Assembly (NCBI GenBank): GCA_964548175.1
Contig: CAZJQS010000016.1
Span: forward strand, 1 to 64,000
Source: JANQPA01 sp964548175
GTDB taxonomy: Bacteria > Bacteroidota > Bacteroidia > Chitinophagales > Saprospiraceae
Direction of reading: 5' to 3'
Length of the DNA: 64,000 bases
Part shown: positions 34,501-43,715 of the stretch, one piece after another
How the letters are laid out: each line of letters begins with the position of its first letter
How positions within the stretch are numbered: the first letter of the stretch is position 1
Program-made: the position numbers and the translations under genes
The notes under the pieces: generated by a model
Database searches by the model: none
Seen by the model: only the letters and a program-made list of their open reading frames with translations
What the model was told of the DNA's origin: nothing

Positions 34501-36906
34501 CTATTTTTCCAGGGCCAGTTCGAGCACCTCGCTCATTTCCTCCACGTAGTGCAGTTTCACCTCTTTGAGGTATTCCTCTCTGATCTCGGAGACGTGTTTT
34601 TCATTTTCTCTACACAAAATGATATCGGTCATTCCCGACCGTCGAGCGGCAAGGAGTTTTTCTTTAATGCCTCCGACGGGGAGTACTTTACCGCGAAGGG
34701 TGATTTCGCCGGTCATAGCCAGATAGGGTCGTACGAGTCTTCCGGTAAAGGCGGAAGCCAATGCCGTCAACATGGTAATGCCTGCGGACGGGCCGTCTTT
34801 TGGGATGGCACCCTGAGGGATGTGGATGTGGACATCCTTTTGGCTAAAGTCCTGAGGATCTATGCCCAGGCTTTCACAATGAGCTTTGAGGAAGGTCAGG
34901 GCGGTTGTTGCGGATTCTTTCATGACTTCGCCCAGATTTCCTGTGAGGGTTAGTTTCCCTTTACCCTGGCTCAGGCTGGTTTCGATAAACAGAATATCTC
35001 CGCCCACCTGTGTCCATGCAAGTCCTATGGCCACGCCGGGGTGGTTAACGGCCTGATACATTTCAGAAGAATATTTTCTTGGCCCCAGAATATCGGTTAA
35101 AGCCTTTACCGGAATGGAGACGGTGTAGTCCTCTTCCATCGCCACTTTTTTAGCGATGTGGCGCATGAGGGCGCCGATCTGGCGATTTAAAGACCGTACG
35201 CCGGATTCCCGGGTATGTTCTTCCACCACCTTATTCAATAAAGGTTTGGAAAGCTTGACCTGAGACCTTTTAAGTCCGTGTTCTTCCAGTTGTTTAGGGA
35301 TCAGGTGACGCCTGGCGATTTCCACTTTTTCTTCCTGGGAGTAGCCGCTGATCTCGATGATCTCCATGCGATCCAGCAGGGCCGGTTGGATGGTGCTCAG
35401 CGAATTAGCCGTGGCGATGAACATTACTTTGGACAGGTCATATTCCAGTTCCAGGTAATTATCGTGGAAGGTGGTGTTTTGTTCCGGATCGAGTACTTCC
35501 AGCAGTGCGGAAGAGGGGTCTCCTCTAAAGTCCTTACCCACCTTATCGATCTCGTCCAGGATGAATACCGGGTTGGAGGAGCCTGCTCGCTTAATAGACT
35601 GGATGATGCGCCCCGGCATGGCGCCGATGTAGGTTTTGCGGTGGCCGCGGATCTCGGATTCGTCGTGCAGGCCACCCAGTGACATGCGGATAAAATTGCG
35701 CTCCAGGGCACGGGCTATGGACTTGCCCAGGGAAGTTTTCCCCACGCCGGGAGGACCCACCAGGCAAAGGATAGGCGCTTTCATGTCCCCTTTTAATTTT
35801 AGCACGGCCAGGTGTTCCAGGATACGTTCTTTCACCTTTTCCAATCCAAAGTGGTCTTCGTCGAGCACTTTTTTGACCTTTTTCAGGTCAAAATTATCTT
35901 TGGTATATTCTTCCCAGGGAAGGTCCAGGAGGAGTTCCAGGTAATTGATCTGAACGGAATACTCCGCCACCTGCGGATTGATCCTTTTGAGTCGGTTTAA
36001 TTCTTTATGAAAAAATTCCCCCACTTCTCTGGACCACTTTTTTTGTTTGGCGCTCTCAGCCATTCTGCGCACTTCTTCCTCCTGAGGGTTCTGGCCAAGC
36101 TCTTCCTGTATGGTTTTCAGTTGTTGATTAAGGAAGTAATCACGCTGCTGTTTTTCAATATCGCCTCTGACCTTATTTTCGATCTTATCCTTGAGCTCCA
36201 GCAATTGCAGCTCATTGTTCATTTCGGCGAGGATCTTTTTGCTCTTCTCCACCAGGTTATTCTGTTCCAGTATGCTTTGTTTGACGGGGATCTTTACGCT
36301 GAGGTTGGAAGCGATGAAATTCAGTAAAGAAACATTATTTCCGATATTACCCAGCATGACCACGGCCTCGGAGGGGATATTCGGAGAAAGTTCGATGATC
36401 TTCTTAGCCAGGTCCATTATAGAAGACATGATGGCTTCAAACTCCAGCTTATTGTCAGGATAAACGTACTCCAGCACTTCGATCTGGCCCATTAAAACCC
36501 GGTCTTCTTCTTTCAGACTGCGCAGGGAAAACCGCTTTCTCCCCTGGAGGATCGCCGTTGTGGTGCCATCCGGCATTTTCAGCAACTTCAGAATACGAGC
36601 GACGGCGCCGACAATGTAAAGGTCTTCTATTTCGGGCTCTTCCTCGCGCTGGTCTTTTTGTGCTACGACAGCCACCAGCTTATCACGGGAATAAGCCCTG
36701 TTGATAGCGTTGATGGAGCGATCCCGCCCTACTGTAATGGGAATGACAATACCGGGGAATAAGACCGTATTTTTTAAAGCTATTACCGGTAAAACTTCCG
36801 GATAGGTCTCTCCACTTCCAGGTTCATTCTCTTCATCTATTGTCATTAACGGAAGGAAATCTCCATCGTCGTCAAATCCCTGAGAAAATAAAAGTTTATG
36901 ATTCAT
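34501..36906 (-). CDS. lon: ATP-dependent protease Lon
   Basis: 801 residues. The LON substrate-binding domain occupies about 36-240 (PEVLPVIALKNTVLFPGIVIPITVGR), followed by helical region, AAA+ domain with Walker A GPPGVGKTSLGKSIARAL and Walker B VFILDEIDKVG, then the C-terminal serine-lysine protease domain with the catalytic Ser in GPSAGITM and the Lys in LRGKVLPVGGIKEKLLAARRSG. Standard length. Lon degrades abnormal and regulatory proteins in the cytosol. It is transcribed alone. The start at MNHKLLFSQG gives a short acidic leader before the LON domain. Confidence 0.96.
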   Translation of the reverse strand: MNHKLLFSQGFDDDGDFLPLMTIDEENEPGSGETYPEVLPVIALKNTVLFPGIVIPITVGRDRSINAINRAYSRDKLVAVVAQKDQREEEPEIEDLYIVGAVARILKLLKMPDGTTTAILQGRKRFSLRSLKEEDRVLMGQIEVLEYVYPDNKLEFEAIMSSIMDLAKKIIELSPNIPSEAVVMLGNIGNNVSLLNFIASNLSVKIPVKQSILEQNNLVEKSKKILAEMNNELQLLELKDKIENKVRGDIEKQQRDYFLNQQLKTIQEELGQNPQEEEVRRMAESAKQKKWSREVGEFFHKELNRLKRINPQVAEYSVQINYLELLLDLPWEEYTKDNFDLKKVKKVLDEDHFGLEKVKERILEHLAVLKLKGDMKAPILCLVGPPGVGKTSLGKSIARALERNFIRMSLGGLHDESEIRGHRKTYIGAMPGRIIQSIKRAGSSNPVFILDEIDKVGKDFRGDPSSALLEVLDPEQNTTFHDNYLELEYDLSKVMFIATANSLSTIQPALLDRMEIIEISGYSQEEKVEIARRHLIPKQLEEHGLKRSQVKLSKPLLNKVVEEHTRESGVRSLNRQIGALMRHIAKKVAMEEDYTVSIPVKALTDILGPRKYSSEMYQAVNHPGVAIGLAWTQVGGDILFIETSLSQGKGKLTLTGNLGEVMKESATTALTFLKAHCESLGIDPQDFSQKDVHIHIPQGAIPKDGPSAGITMLTALASAFTGRLVRPYLAMTGEITLRGKVLPVGGIKEKLLAARRSGMTDIILCRENEKHVSEIREEYLKEVKLHYVEEMSEVLELALEK

Positions 36907-37195
36907 ATATTTTTCTTGCGGTCAAGGATTATGCCAAGCTCTGTTTCTTTCTGTTATTGGCAGTTTTATTCAAAAAAAACGCTCATAATGAAAAAGAAGG
37001 TGCAATAAAGCAAAAGTCAACCGCCATTTTGGCAGGCAGGCAAGACGCAAATATTTTAAGATGGCCGCCTGCGATCGATAGGTGTTCAGTGTCATTTATT
37101 TAACTGGTTTACGCTCCGCCGGGAGCGCCAAATCGAAGCGGTTATGCAAGGGCGTTAAACACACACGGAGGCGGCAATCTTCAGATATTATCGTT

Positions 37196-39109
37196 TCAGG
37201 CAGCAGATACCGTCTCTTTCACTTCTTCCTCTGCTTCTTCTTCCGATCCTTCCACGGCCTCATCTTTTTCGATCCGCAGGTTGTCGATGATAAACTCCTG
37301 GCGGCTGGAAGTATTTTTGCCCATATAGTAAGAAAGGATCTCATCAATGTCAATTTCTTCATTCAGAACGACGGGTTCCAGACGAATATTTTCTCCGATA
37401 AAATCGCCGAACTCATCAGGAGAGATCTCTCCCAACCCTTTAAAACGGGTAATTTCCGGTTTGCCCCTCAGGCGTCTGACGGCTTGTTGTTTCTCTGCTT
37501 CAGAATAGCAGTAGAAGGTCTGCTTTTTATCTCTGACCCTGAACAAAGGGGTTTCCAGGATGTAAAGGTGGCCGTTCCTGACCAGTTCGGGAAAAAACTG
37601 CAGGAAAAAGGTCAGGAGCAATAGCCGGATGTGCATACCGTCCACATCGGCGTCTGTGGCGATCACGACACGATTGTAGCGGAGGTTCTCGATGCCGTCC
37701 TCGATATCGAGTGCATGCTGAAGCAGGTTAAACTCTTCGTTCTCATACACCACTTTTTTGGTTAGTCCGAAACAATTGAGCGGTTTGCCCCGCAAACTAA
37801 ACACTGCCTGCACCTGTACGTCCCGGGCTTTGGTGATGGAGCCGCTGGCTGAATCCCCCTCGGTAATAAAGAGCGTCGTTTTTTTGCGCATTTCCTCATC
37901 CGTTTTCCTGGTACTGTCGCTAAAGTGAACGCGGCAGTCTCTCAGTTTTTTATTGTGCAGGTTGGCTTTTTTGGCTCTCTTGTTGGCCAGCTTTTTGATG
38001 CCGGCCAGTTCTTTGCGTTCTTTTTCCGACTGGGCGATCCGTGCGCGCAGCTGGTTGGCGATATTCTCATGGCGATGTAGATAGTTATCCAGTTTTTGTT
38101 CGATGAATTTACCAATGAAAGACCGGATCGTCTGCCCGCCGGGAGCAATTTCATTGGAGCCGAGCTTCGTCTTTGTCTGAGATTCGAAAATGGGCTCCTC
38201 TACTCTCACGCTAATGGCGCCTACGATGGACGACAAAATATCTTTGCGGTCAAAATTATCTTTTTTGAAAAAATTCTGTATGGTCCTTGCAATGCCTTCC
38301 TTAAAGGCATTCAAATGCGTACCGCCCTGAGTAGTATTCTGGCCGTTGACGAAGGAATGGTATTGTTCGCCGTAATGATTGCCATGGCTGAAGGCCAGCT
38401 CTATATCATCGCCACGGAAATGAATGATGTCATAGCACAATTGCTCCTTCTGCGTCTTGCGTTCCAGGAGATCCAGCAAGCCGTTCTTGGAATAAAGGGT
38501 TTTTCCGTTAAAATTGATCCGAAGGCCGGCGTTCAGATAGGCATAATTCCAGAGCTGACTTTCCAGGTAATCCGGGCGGAAGCGGTAGCTTTTAAAAACG
38601 GACTTGTCGGGGCGGAACAAGACGGTAGTTCCGTTTTCTGCATCTGACTTCTTGAGCTTATGGTCTTTCACCAGCTCTCCCTTTTCAAATTCCGCCACTT
38701 TGGATTTCCCATCCCGGACGGATTCCACCCGGAAATAGCCCGACAAAGCATTGACGGCTTTCGTACCCACCCCATTCAACCCCACGGATTTTTTGAAGGC
38801 CTTTGAATCGTACTTACCGCCGGTGTTGATCTTGGATACGCAATCCACGACCTTACCCAGTGGAATACCACGGCCGTAGTCCCTGACGGTCACCCCCCCG
38901 TCTTTGACCTCTATATCGATCTTTTTCCCAAACCCCATGACGTATTCGTCTATGGAGTTGTCAAATATCTCTTTAACCAGAATATAAATGCCATCGTCAG
39001 CAGAGGAGCCGTCTCCCAGCTTTCCGATGTACATCCCGGGTCTCATGCGAATGTGCTCCCGCCAGTCGAGCGATTTGATGTTGTCTTCCGTGTAGTTTGA
39101 TTGTGCCAT
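37196..39109 (-). CDS. parE: Topoisomerase IV subunit B (gyrase-type)
   Basis: 637 residues. The GHKL ATPase has DNSIDEYVMGFG, DYGRGIPLG and VGLNGVGTKAVNALS; the transducer has GGTHLNAFKEGI; the TOPRIM domain has LFITEGDSASGSI and VVIATDADVDGMHIRLLLL. The C-terminal DNA-binding region is present (RRLRGKPEITRFKGLGEI), followed by an acidic, glutamate-rich tail. ParC is 18 kb away on the other strand, so the two subunits are not in an operon. The 289-base gap to lon contains no gene I can support. Confidence 0.93.
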   Translation of the reverse strand: MAQSNYTEDNIKSLDWREHIRMRPGMYIGKLGDGSSADDGIYILVKEIFDNSIDEYVMGFGKKIDIEVKDGGVTVRDYGRGIPLGKVVDCVSKINTGGKYDSKAFKKSVGLNGVGTKAVNALSGYFRVESVRDGKSKVAEFEKGELVKDHKLKKSDAENGTTVLFRPDKSVFKSYRFRPDYLESQLWNYAYLNAGLRINFNGKTLYSKNGLLDLLERKTQKEQLCYDIIHFRGDDIELAFSHGNHYGEQYHSFVNGQNTTQGGTHLNAFKEGIARTIQNFFKKDNFDRKDILSSIVGAISVRVEEPIFESQTKTKLGSNEIAPGGQTIRSFIGKFIEQKLDNYLHRHENIANQLRARIAQSEKERKELAGIKKLANKRAKKANLHNKKLRDCRVHFSDSTRKTDEEMRKKTTLFITEGDSASGSITKARDVQVQAVFSLRGKPLNCFGLTKKVVYENEEFNLLQHALDIEDGIENLRYNRVVIATDADVDGMHIRLLLLTFFLQFFPELVRNGHLYILETPLFRVRDKKQTFYCYSEAEKQQAVRRLRGKPEITRFKGLGEISPDEFGDFIGENIRLEPVVLNEEIDIDEILSYYMGKNTSSRQEFIIDNLRIEKDEAVEGSEEEAEEEVKETVSAA

Positions 39110-39284
39110 TGCTTGTAAGTATCTTAAAGACTTCTCCTATTATCACAGGAAAGTAAATAAATTGAAGTGCTAATCCCCAATCGGTTAAAATAAGTATTTT
39201 TCAAATCAAAAAACAAAAATCCTTGTTACAAAAATAGCAAAACCATTTTAACAAAACAACAATTTGTTTTAAAAATTAAAACTC

Positions 39285-39803
39285 GTGAATGCTGATCCAC
39301 TTTTACGCCACCCGGCTATGGACCTGCTGAAAAAAGCATTGTCTAAAGAATGCCGCCTACAATTGCTTGCTTCTTTTCTGTTGCTGCTCGGCAGCATGGC
39401 CCTGTTGATCTTTACTTTTGAAAAAAGCATCATCCTACCCATTATCGGACTGATCTCTTTGGTCGTCAGCATTCACCTTATCTACAGGACAGCTCGCATG
39501 CTGGACATTCAGGAGCATCGACTGATGCGGATGTTGCATCACCATCCTAATGATATCGTCTGGGTCTATTCCGTTAAAACGGAACGGCTTCCTTTTGGTG
39601 TCCAGTTGTCTTCCTCTGTTACTCTGTATTTTAAGCTTAACGATGGGGACGAACTTTCCGTAAGTCTTCCTCAAAATGACCTAAAACTAATCTCTAAATG
39701 GTTAAATCGCCTGCTCCCGCATGCTACGTTCGGCTATTCTTCCGATAAGGCGCAGTGGTATCATATCAGCCCGGATATGTTGAGACGGAGTGATAAGAAA
39801 TAA
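39285..39803 (+). CDS. Membrane protein of unknown function
   Basis: 172 residues from a GTG at 39285; an ATG at 39318 (MDLLKKALSKE...) is a good alternative. Two transmembrane helices lie at about 29-44 (LLASFLLLLGSMALLIF) and 50-68 (IILPIIGLISLVVSIHLIY). The C-terminal half is soluble and mostly beta (LPFGVQLSSSVTLYFKLNDGDELSVSLP). It looks like a two-helix plus PH-like cytoplasmic domain protein. It is divergent from parE and convergent with the second tricorn-like gene; the two share a terminator that pairs their stop codons. Confidence 0.7.
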   Translation: MNADPLLRHPAMDLLKKALSKECRLQLLASFLLLLGSMALLIFTFEKSIILPIIGLISLVVSIHLIYRTARMLDIQEHRLMRMLHHHPNDIVWVYSVKTERLPFGVQLSSSVTLYFKLNDGDELSVSLPQNDLKLISKWLNRLLPHATFGYSSDKAQWYHISPDMLRRSDKK

Positions 39804-39852
39804 TGAAAGAAAAGGCGGTCGATTGACCGCCTTTTCTTTCATTATTTCTTAT
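39793..39852. terminator. Bidirectional terminator, 28-bp perfect stem, stop codons paired
   Basis: The arms 39793-39820 and 39825-39852 are perfectly complementary with loop GATT. The tip is GGCGGTC/GACCGCC, flanked by AAAGAAAA/TTTTCTTT. TAA of the + strand gene (39801-39803) pairs with the complement of TAA of the - strand gene (39842-39844). Both proteins therefore end in KK (DKK and NKK). Confidence 0.92.
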
Positions 39853-42800
39853 TATTTTCAAAGGACTTATCCGGGAAAGGCGGGGCTTTTGGCACCTCCC
39901 GGGGATCTTTCTCCATTTCCTCCATCAAATATTGTATGGCGGCATCCAGCTGCGCATCCTCTCCGTTAAACGTGGCGTGAGGTAGGTTGTCGACTTCGAT
40001 ATCCGGAACTACACCATGCCCTTCAATCAGCCACTCCCCTTCCGGACCGTAAACGCCCATCATCGGCGCCCGGGCCAGGCCGCCGTCAGACAAGCGGTTG
40101 GCGGAACTCAACCATATCTCCCCTCCCCAGGTGCGCATACCAATGATCTTGCCTAAACCCAAACGACGAAAACCCTCCGCAAAGGCTTCTCCATCCGAGG
40201 CCGTGTTCTCATCCACCAGCACCACCATATGCCCGCGGAAAGCATACTGCATGTTCCAGTAGGGATCCTGCTCGCGTACCTTCCAATACATCCAGGCCTG
40301 ACGCATCAATTTTTCCAGAATGAAGCTCTCAATATTTCCACCCCGGTTGTGCCGGACATCTATGATCAATCCTGGTCGGTCGAATACCGGGTAAAATTCG
40401 CGATACCACTGGGAAATATCACCGCTGCCCATGGCCTGCAAATGAACGTACCCGATCTTGCCATCGGCTTTTTCCTCTACTTCCATTCTTCTGCCGTACT
40501 CCCAGTCGCGGTAACGCAGACTGTATTCGCTGGAAATAGGCATCAGGATTACATCTTTGCGCTTACCGGTATCGGCATCCTTTATTCCTACACGAACCTG
40601 TTCTCCGGCCTGATGACGAAGCAGGGCGCCGAGGTCAACCACTGAAAGGGCCGGCGCGCCGTTAATGTGCTCGATAATATCTCCTACGGATATGTCCAGA
40701 GCCGGATGATCCAATGGCGAGCGTTCATCAGGATAATCAGGATCCGCCTGATAAATGTAATCGATCCGGTAACCGCCCTGCGTTTCAGAACGGGACAGAC
40801 GAGCTCCAAGGCCGGCTACCCTGATCTGTTCATCGCCCTCTCTGACATCTCCTCCGCGCACGCTGGTATGCAGCGCGGATAATTCACCGACAAAACGGCC
40901 GATCAAATCCGAGAGCTCGTTTCTGGTCGTTACGCGATCCACCAAAGGCAGGTATTTCTCATACATTTTGTCCCAGTCGATCCCGTGCATATCAGGGTCG
41001 TAGAAGTAATCCCGTTCCATCCGCCAGGCATCCTTAAAAATCTGGCGCCAGTCTTCCCGCACATCAATAGCAAAAGCCCAGTTGCTCAGATCGACTTTGT
41101 TGTCCTCCAGGCTGTTCACCGGGCCGACGCCTGCATTGACGACGTACATATGCTGCCCTTTCTGGACCATCAGTTTTTTGCCGTCGGCGGAGAGGTCAAA
41201 ACCTCTGATGTCTTTGATCATCTCTTTGGCTTTCGGGTCTTCATTGGTGATGGACAAGACCATCAGGTGGCTGTCGGCGCCGAGGCCTGTTTCACGACTG
41301 ATGAAATATAAGGCCTTGTCGTTGCCTTTTAAGCCGTAGTAGTTGCCCGGAGCGACGGGCACTTCCTCCAGGCGGCGCTGTATGCCTTCCTGATCTATCC
41401 TGACCACCACTTTTTCCTCTTTGCCGTTCTCCTCTTCCCCTTCTTCATTTACCGTCAGTTCATTTTTCGGAGAAAAAGGCGATCGCAAGCCTTTTTGCAG
41501 GGAAATGTGATACAACTTCATTTGTTCATCGAAATAAGGCTCCGGCTGCCGACTGCCCCAGGGAGAGCCCACCAGCGACTGGAAGTTGCGATCTGATAGA
41601 AAGTAGATCCATCGGCCATCGGGACTCCAGACGGGGTCCATGCTGTTGGCGCGGTCTGTTGTGAGGGGAAATTGCTCGCCGGTATTGACGTTGTAAATAT
41701 GGATTTGAGTAAACATATTATCGGCGGATTGCTCGTAGCTCAGCCATTGACTGTCGGGTGACCAGGTGACTTCGGAAGACAGGTCGTTGTTTTTTTTGGA
41801 AATCTTTTTCTGTTCGCCGCTTTCTGTATTCAGGAGCCAGAGGTGGTTGTCCAAGTCCGTATAAGCGATCCATTTGCCATCGGGGGAAGGATTGGCCTGG
41901 TAACGCAGCGTTTTGCCATCGTTCGTCAGCGGAGCATGTTCGCCTATGCCTGTGGCCGGGACCTGAACGAATTCAAACTCGCCGGACTCGTCGGAAAGCA
42001 CGATGATGTTTTTCCCATCCGCAGAAAAAACAGCATCGCGATACCGGACGCCTTCTTTACGCGAAAGCTGTACGAAGCGGCCGTCCTTAGCAGGCGCTAC
42101 AAACACCCGCCCGCGGGCTGTCAGAACGATCTGTTCGCCATTGGGATGAAAATGAGCGGAGGTGAGGTACTGCTGAGGATTATCCTCCCATTTTTCCCTG
42201 AGCTGATCCAGATCGGTAGCCAGGCGAATGGGGATCATTTTATTGCTTCCGGAGCGGATATCGAAGAGCCAGATATCGGCGCCTCGGCGATAGACGATCT
42301 TTCCGTTGTGCAACGAAGCGAAACGCACGTCAAAATCCTTGTGCTCGGTATGTTGTTGCAAGTCCTGGCCATTTTCATTTACAGACCAGAGGTTCATGGT
42401 CCCGTCCCGGTCGGTGATGAAGTAAATGCGATTGTTCCACCACATGGGATGGTGGCTTTCTCCGGTATAGTCGGTTGTCAGCTTGACGGCTTCTTTTTCG
42501 CCCTCGGTGAAGGACCAGATCTGGCGGGCTGTACCGCCCTTGTATCTTTTGGTAACGTTGTTATGGTAAGAGGGGCGAACGAAATAGACGGTTTTTCCAT
42601 CACCGGAAAAAGAAGCCTCACTGGCCTGATGGAGAGGCACACGGGACTTTTTCTTTGTTCCGGGATCAATTTTCACCAGCTGATAATCCGGCAGGGTGGA
42701 ATAATGGCGGGTGGCGTAGACGACCTCTCCTGCCGGTGTCCAGGTATTCACGTAAGAAGGGTCGCTCTCGTAGGTCCAGCGTTGCGGCAGGCCTCCATTT

Positions 42801-43111
42801 ACAGGCATGGTGTAGACCTCGGTGGAGCCTTCGTAGGTAGCAGAGAAAGCAATAGTCTGTCCGTCCGGAGAGATGCTGGCATGCGTTTCCTCCCCATGAT
42901 GAGTGGTCAATCGCTGCGCCAGTCCACCTTCCAGGGATACCTTCCACAGGTCTCCTTCCGCAGAAAACACAATGGTGTTCCCGTGAAGCGTAGGATGCTG
43001 ATAGTAGCCTTCAAATCCCTGGGCATTAAGAAATTGGACTGCTGTAAAAAAGAACAAAGCAGCCATCGAAGCAACCAAATGTTTGACTGAAGAAAGTGGT
43101 GATTTTTTCAT
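39842..43111 (-). CDS. Tricorn-like protease, S41 family (paralogue 2)
   Basis: 1089 residues with signal peptide (about 1-31, QFLNAQ). The domain order equals paralogue 1: two PD40 propellers (ISPDGQTIAFSATYEGSTEVY, WSPDGRWIYFLSDRN), a glutamate-rich linker (about 560-580), a PDZ domain (HPALDISVGDIIEHINGAPAL), and the S41 core with VIDVRHNRGGNIESFIL and the serine in VDENTASDGEAFAEGF. The S41 serine context differs from that of paralogue 1 (ERAGSGGD). The two paralogues diverged well before this arrangement, judging by their different linkers and C-termini. Predicted periplasmic. Confidence 0.9.
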   Translation of the reverse strand: MKKSPLSSVKHLVASMAALFFFTAVQFLNAQGFEGYYQHPTLHGNTIVFSAEGDLWKVSLEGGLAQRLTTHHGEETHASISPDGQTIAFSATYEGSTEVYTMPVNGGLPQRWTYESDPSYVNTWTPAGEVVYATRHYSTLPDYQLVKIDPGTKKKSRVPLHQASEASFSGDGKTVYFVRPSYHNNVTKRYKGGTARQIWSFTEGEKEAVKLTTDYTGESHHPMWWNNRIYFITDRDGTMNLWSVNENGQDLQQHTEHKDFDVRFASLHNGKIVYRRGADIWLFDIRSGSNKMIPIRLATDLDQLREKWEDNPQQYLTSAHFHPNGEQIVLTARGRVFVAPAKDGRFVQLSRKEGVRYRDAVFSADGKNIIVLSDESGEFEFVQVPATGIGEHAPLTNDGKTLRYQANPSPDGKWIAYTDLDNHLWLLNTESGEQKKISKKNNDLSSEVTWSPDSQWLSYEQSADNMFTQIHIYNVNTGEQFPLTTDRANSMDPVWSPDGRWIYFLSDRNFQSLVGSPWGSRQPEPYFDEQMKLYHISLQKGLRSPFSPKNELTVNEEGEEENGKEEKVVVRIDQEGIQRRLEEVPVAPGNYYGLKGNDKALYFISRETGLGADSHLMVLSITNEDPKAKEMIKDIRGFDLSADGKKLMVQKGQHMYVVNAGVGPVNSLEDNKVDLSNWAFAIDVREDWRQIFKDAWRMERDYFYDPDMHGIDWDKMYEKYLPLVDRVTTRNELSDLIGRFVGELSALHTSVRGGDVREGDEQIRVAGLGARLSRSETQGGYRIDYIYQADPDYPDERSPLDHPALDISVGDIIEHINGAPALSVVDLGALLRHQAGEQVRVGIKDADTGKRKDVILMPISSEYSLRYRDWEYGRRMEVEEKADGKIGYVHLQAMGSGDISQWYREFYPVFDRPGLIIDVRHNRGGNIESFILEKLMRQAWMYWKVREQDPYWNMQYAFRGHMVVLVDENTASDGEAFAEGFRRLGLGKIIGMRTWGGEIWLSSANRLSDGGLARAPMMGVYGPEGEWLIEGHGVVPDIEVDNLPHATFNGEDAQLDAAIQYLMEEMEKDPREVPKAPPFPDKSFENNKK

Positions 43112-43256
43112 AAAAAAAAAGAATAGGTGAAAAATAGGTTTTATGATACGGAATTTAAGAAAAAATGGTGATTTGTGTCATTGACAGGAAAGCGTAAAAT
43201 GCATATAAATTGTAACAGTAATGTGATAGAATTTCTTAACCAAAAACCAAATCAAT

Positions 43257-43676
43257 ATGTCACTCATCAAGTCTAATTTTCCGAGCTGGCCAAGTTTGGT
43301 CGATTTTTTCGACGATGATCGGCTAAAATTCCGCTTTAACAACGGCGACTGGATGCCGGCGGTTAATGTTATCGACAACGAGGGCGAATACGAAATTGAA
43401 GTGGCGGCGCCCGGCCTGAAAAAAGAAGACTTCAATGTAACGGTAAAAAACAATGTGCTTACGATCACTGGTAAGACGGAAAAAGAGGAGGAAGAAAAAG
43501 ACAGGAACTTTACTCGCAGAGAGTTCAGCTACAAGTCTTTCACCAAGAGTTTCACTTTGCCTGAGGATGCAGATCCAGACGACATTGACGCCAAGTACAA
43601 AGACGGTGTTCTGAAATTAATGGTGAAAAAAACCGAAAAAGCGCTTCCTCCTAAGAAAGAGGTCAAGATCAAATAG
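43257..43676 (+). CDS. Hsp20/alpha-crystallin family small heat-shock protein
   Basis: 139 residues. The alpha-crystallin domain covers about 30-130, with PAVNVIDNEGEYEIEVAAPGLKKEDFNVTVKNNVLTITGK and the conserved YKDGVLKLMVKK (the AxxxxGVL motif) near the end, followed by a C-terminal LPPKKEVKIK. The ATP-independent chaperone holds unfolding proteins in the cytosol. Single gene; it lies upstream of a clear terminator. Confidence 0.94.
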   Translation: MSLIKSNFPSWPSLVDFFDDDRLKFRFNNGDWMPAVNVIDNEGEYEIEVAAPGLKKEDFNVTVKNNVLTITGKTEKEEEEKDRNFTRREFSYKSFTKSFTLPEDADPDDIDAKYKDGVLKLMVKKTEKALPPKKEVKIK

Positions 43677-43681
43677 AGAAT

Positions 43682-43715
43682 AATAAACCGGGCCTGGCGG
43701 CCCGGTTTATTTTTT
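43682..43715. terminator. Terminator between hsp20 and the Rieske oxidoreductase gene
   Basis: AATAAACCGGGCC (43682-43694) pairs perfectly with GGCCCGGTTTATT (43699-43711) around TGGC, then a T-run. The A-rich other side lets it serve both convergent genes. Confidence 0.9.

Noticed and set aside
36840..37103. 87-codon + strand frame over the lon start and upstream gap
   Set aside because: Antisense to lon for part of its length and without recognisable sequence; the rest of the 289-base lon-parE gap shows nothing I can support.
41843..43090. 415-codon open frame on the + strand opposite the second tricorn-like gene
   Set aside because: It is a shadow of the real gene, without recognisable domains or start context; high GC in third positions of the real frame explains it.
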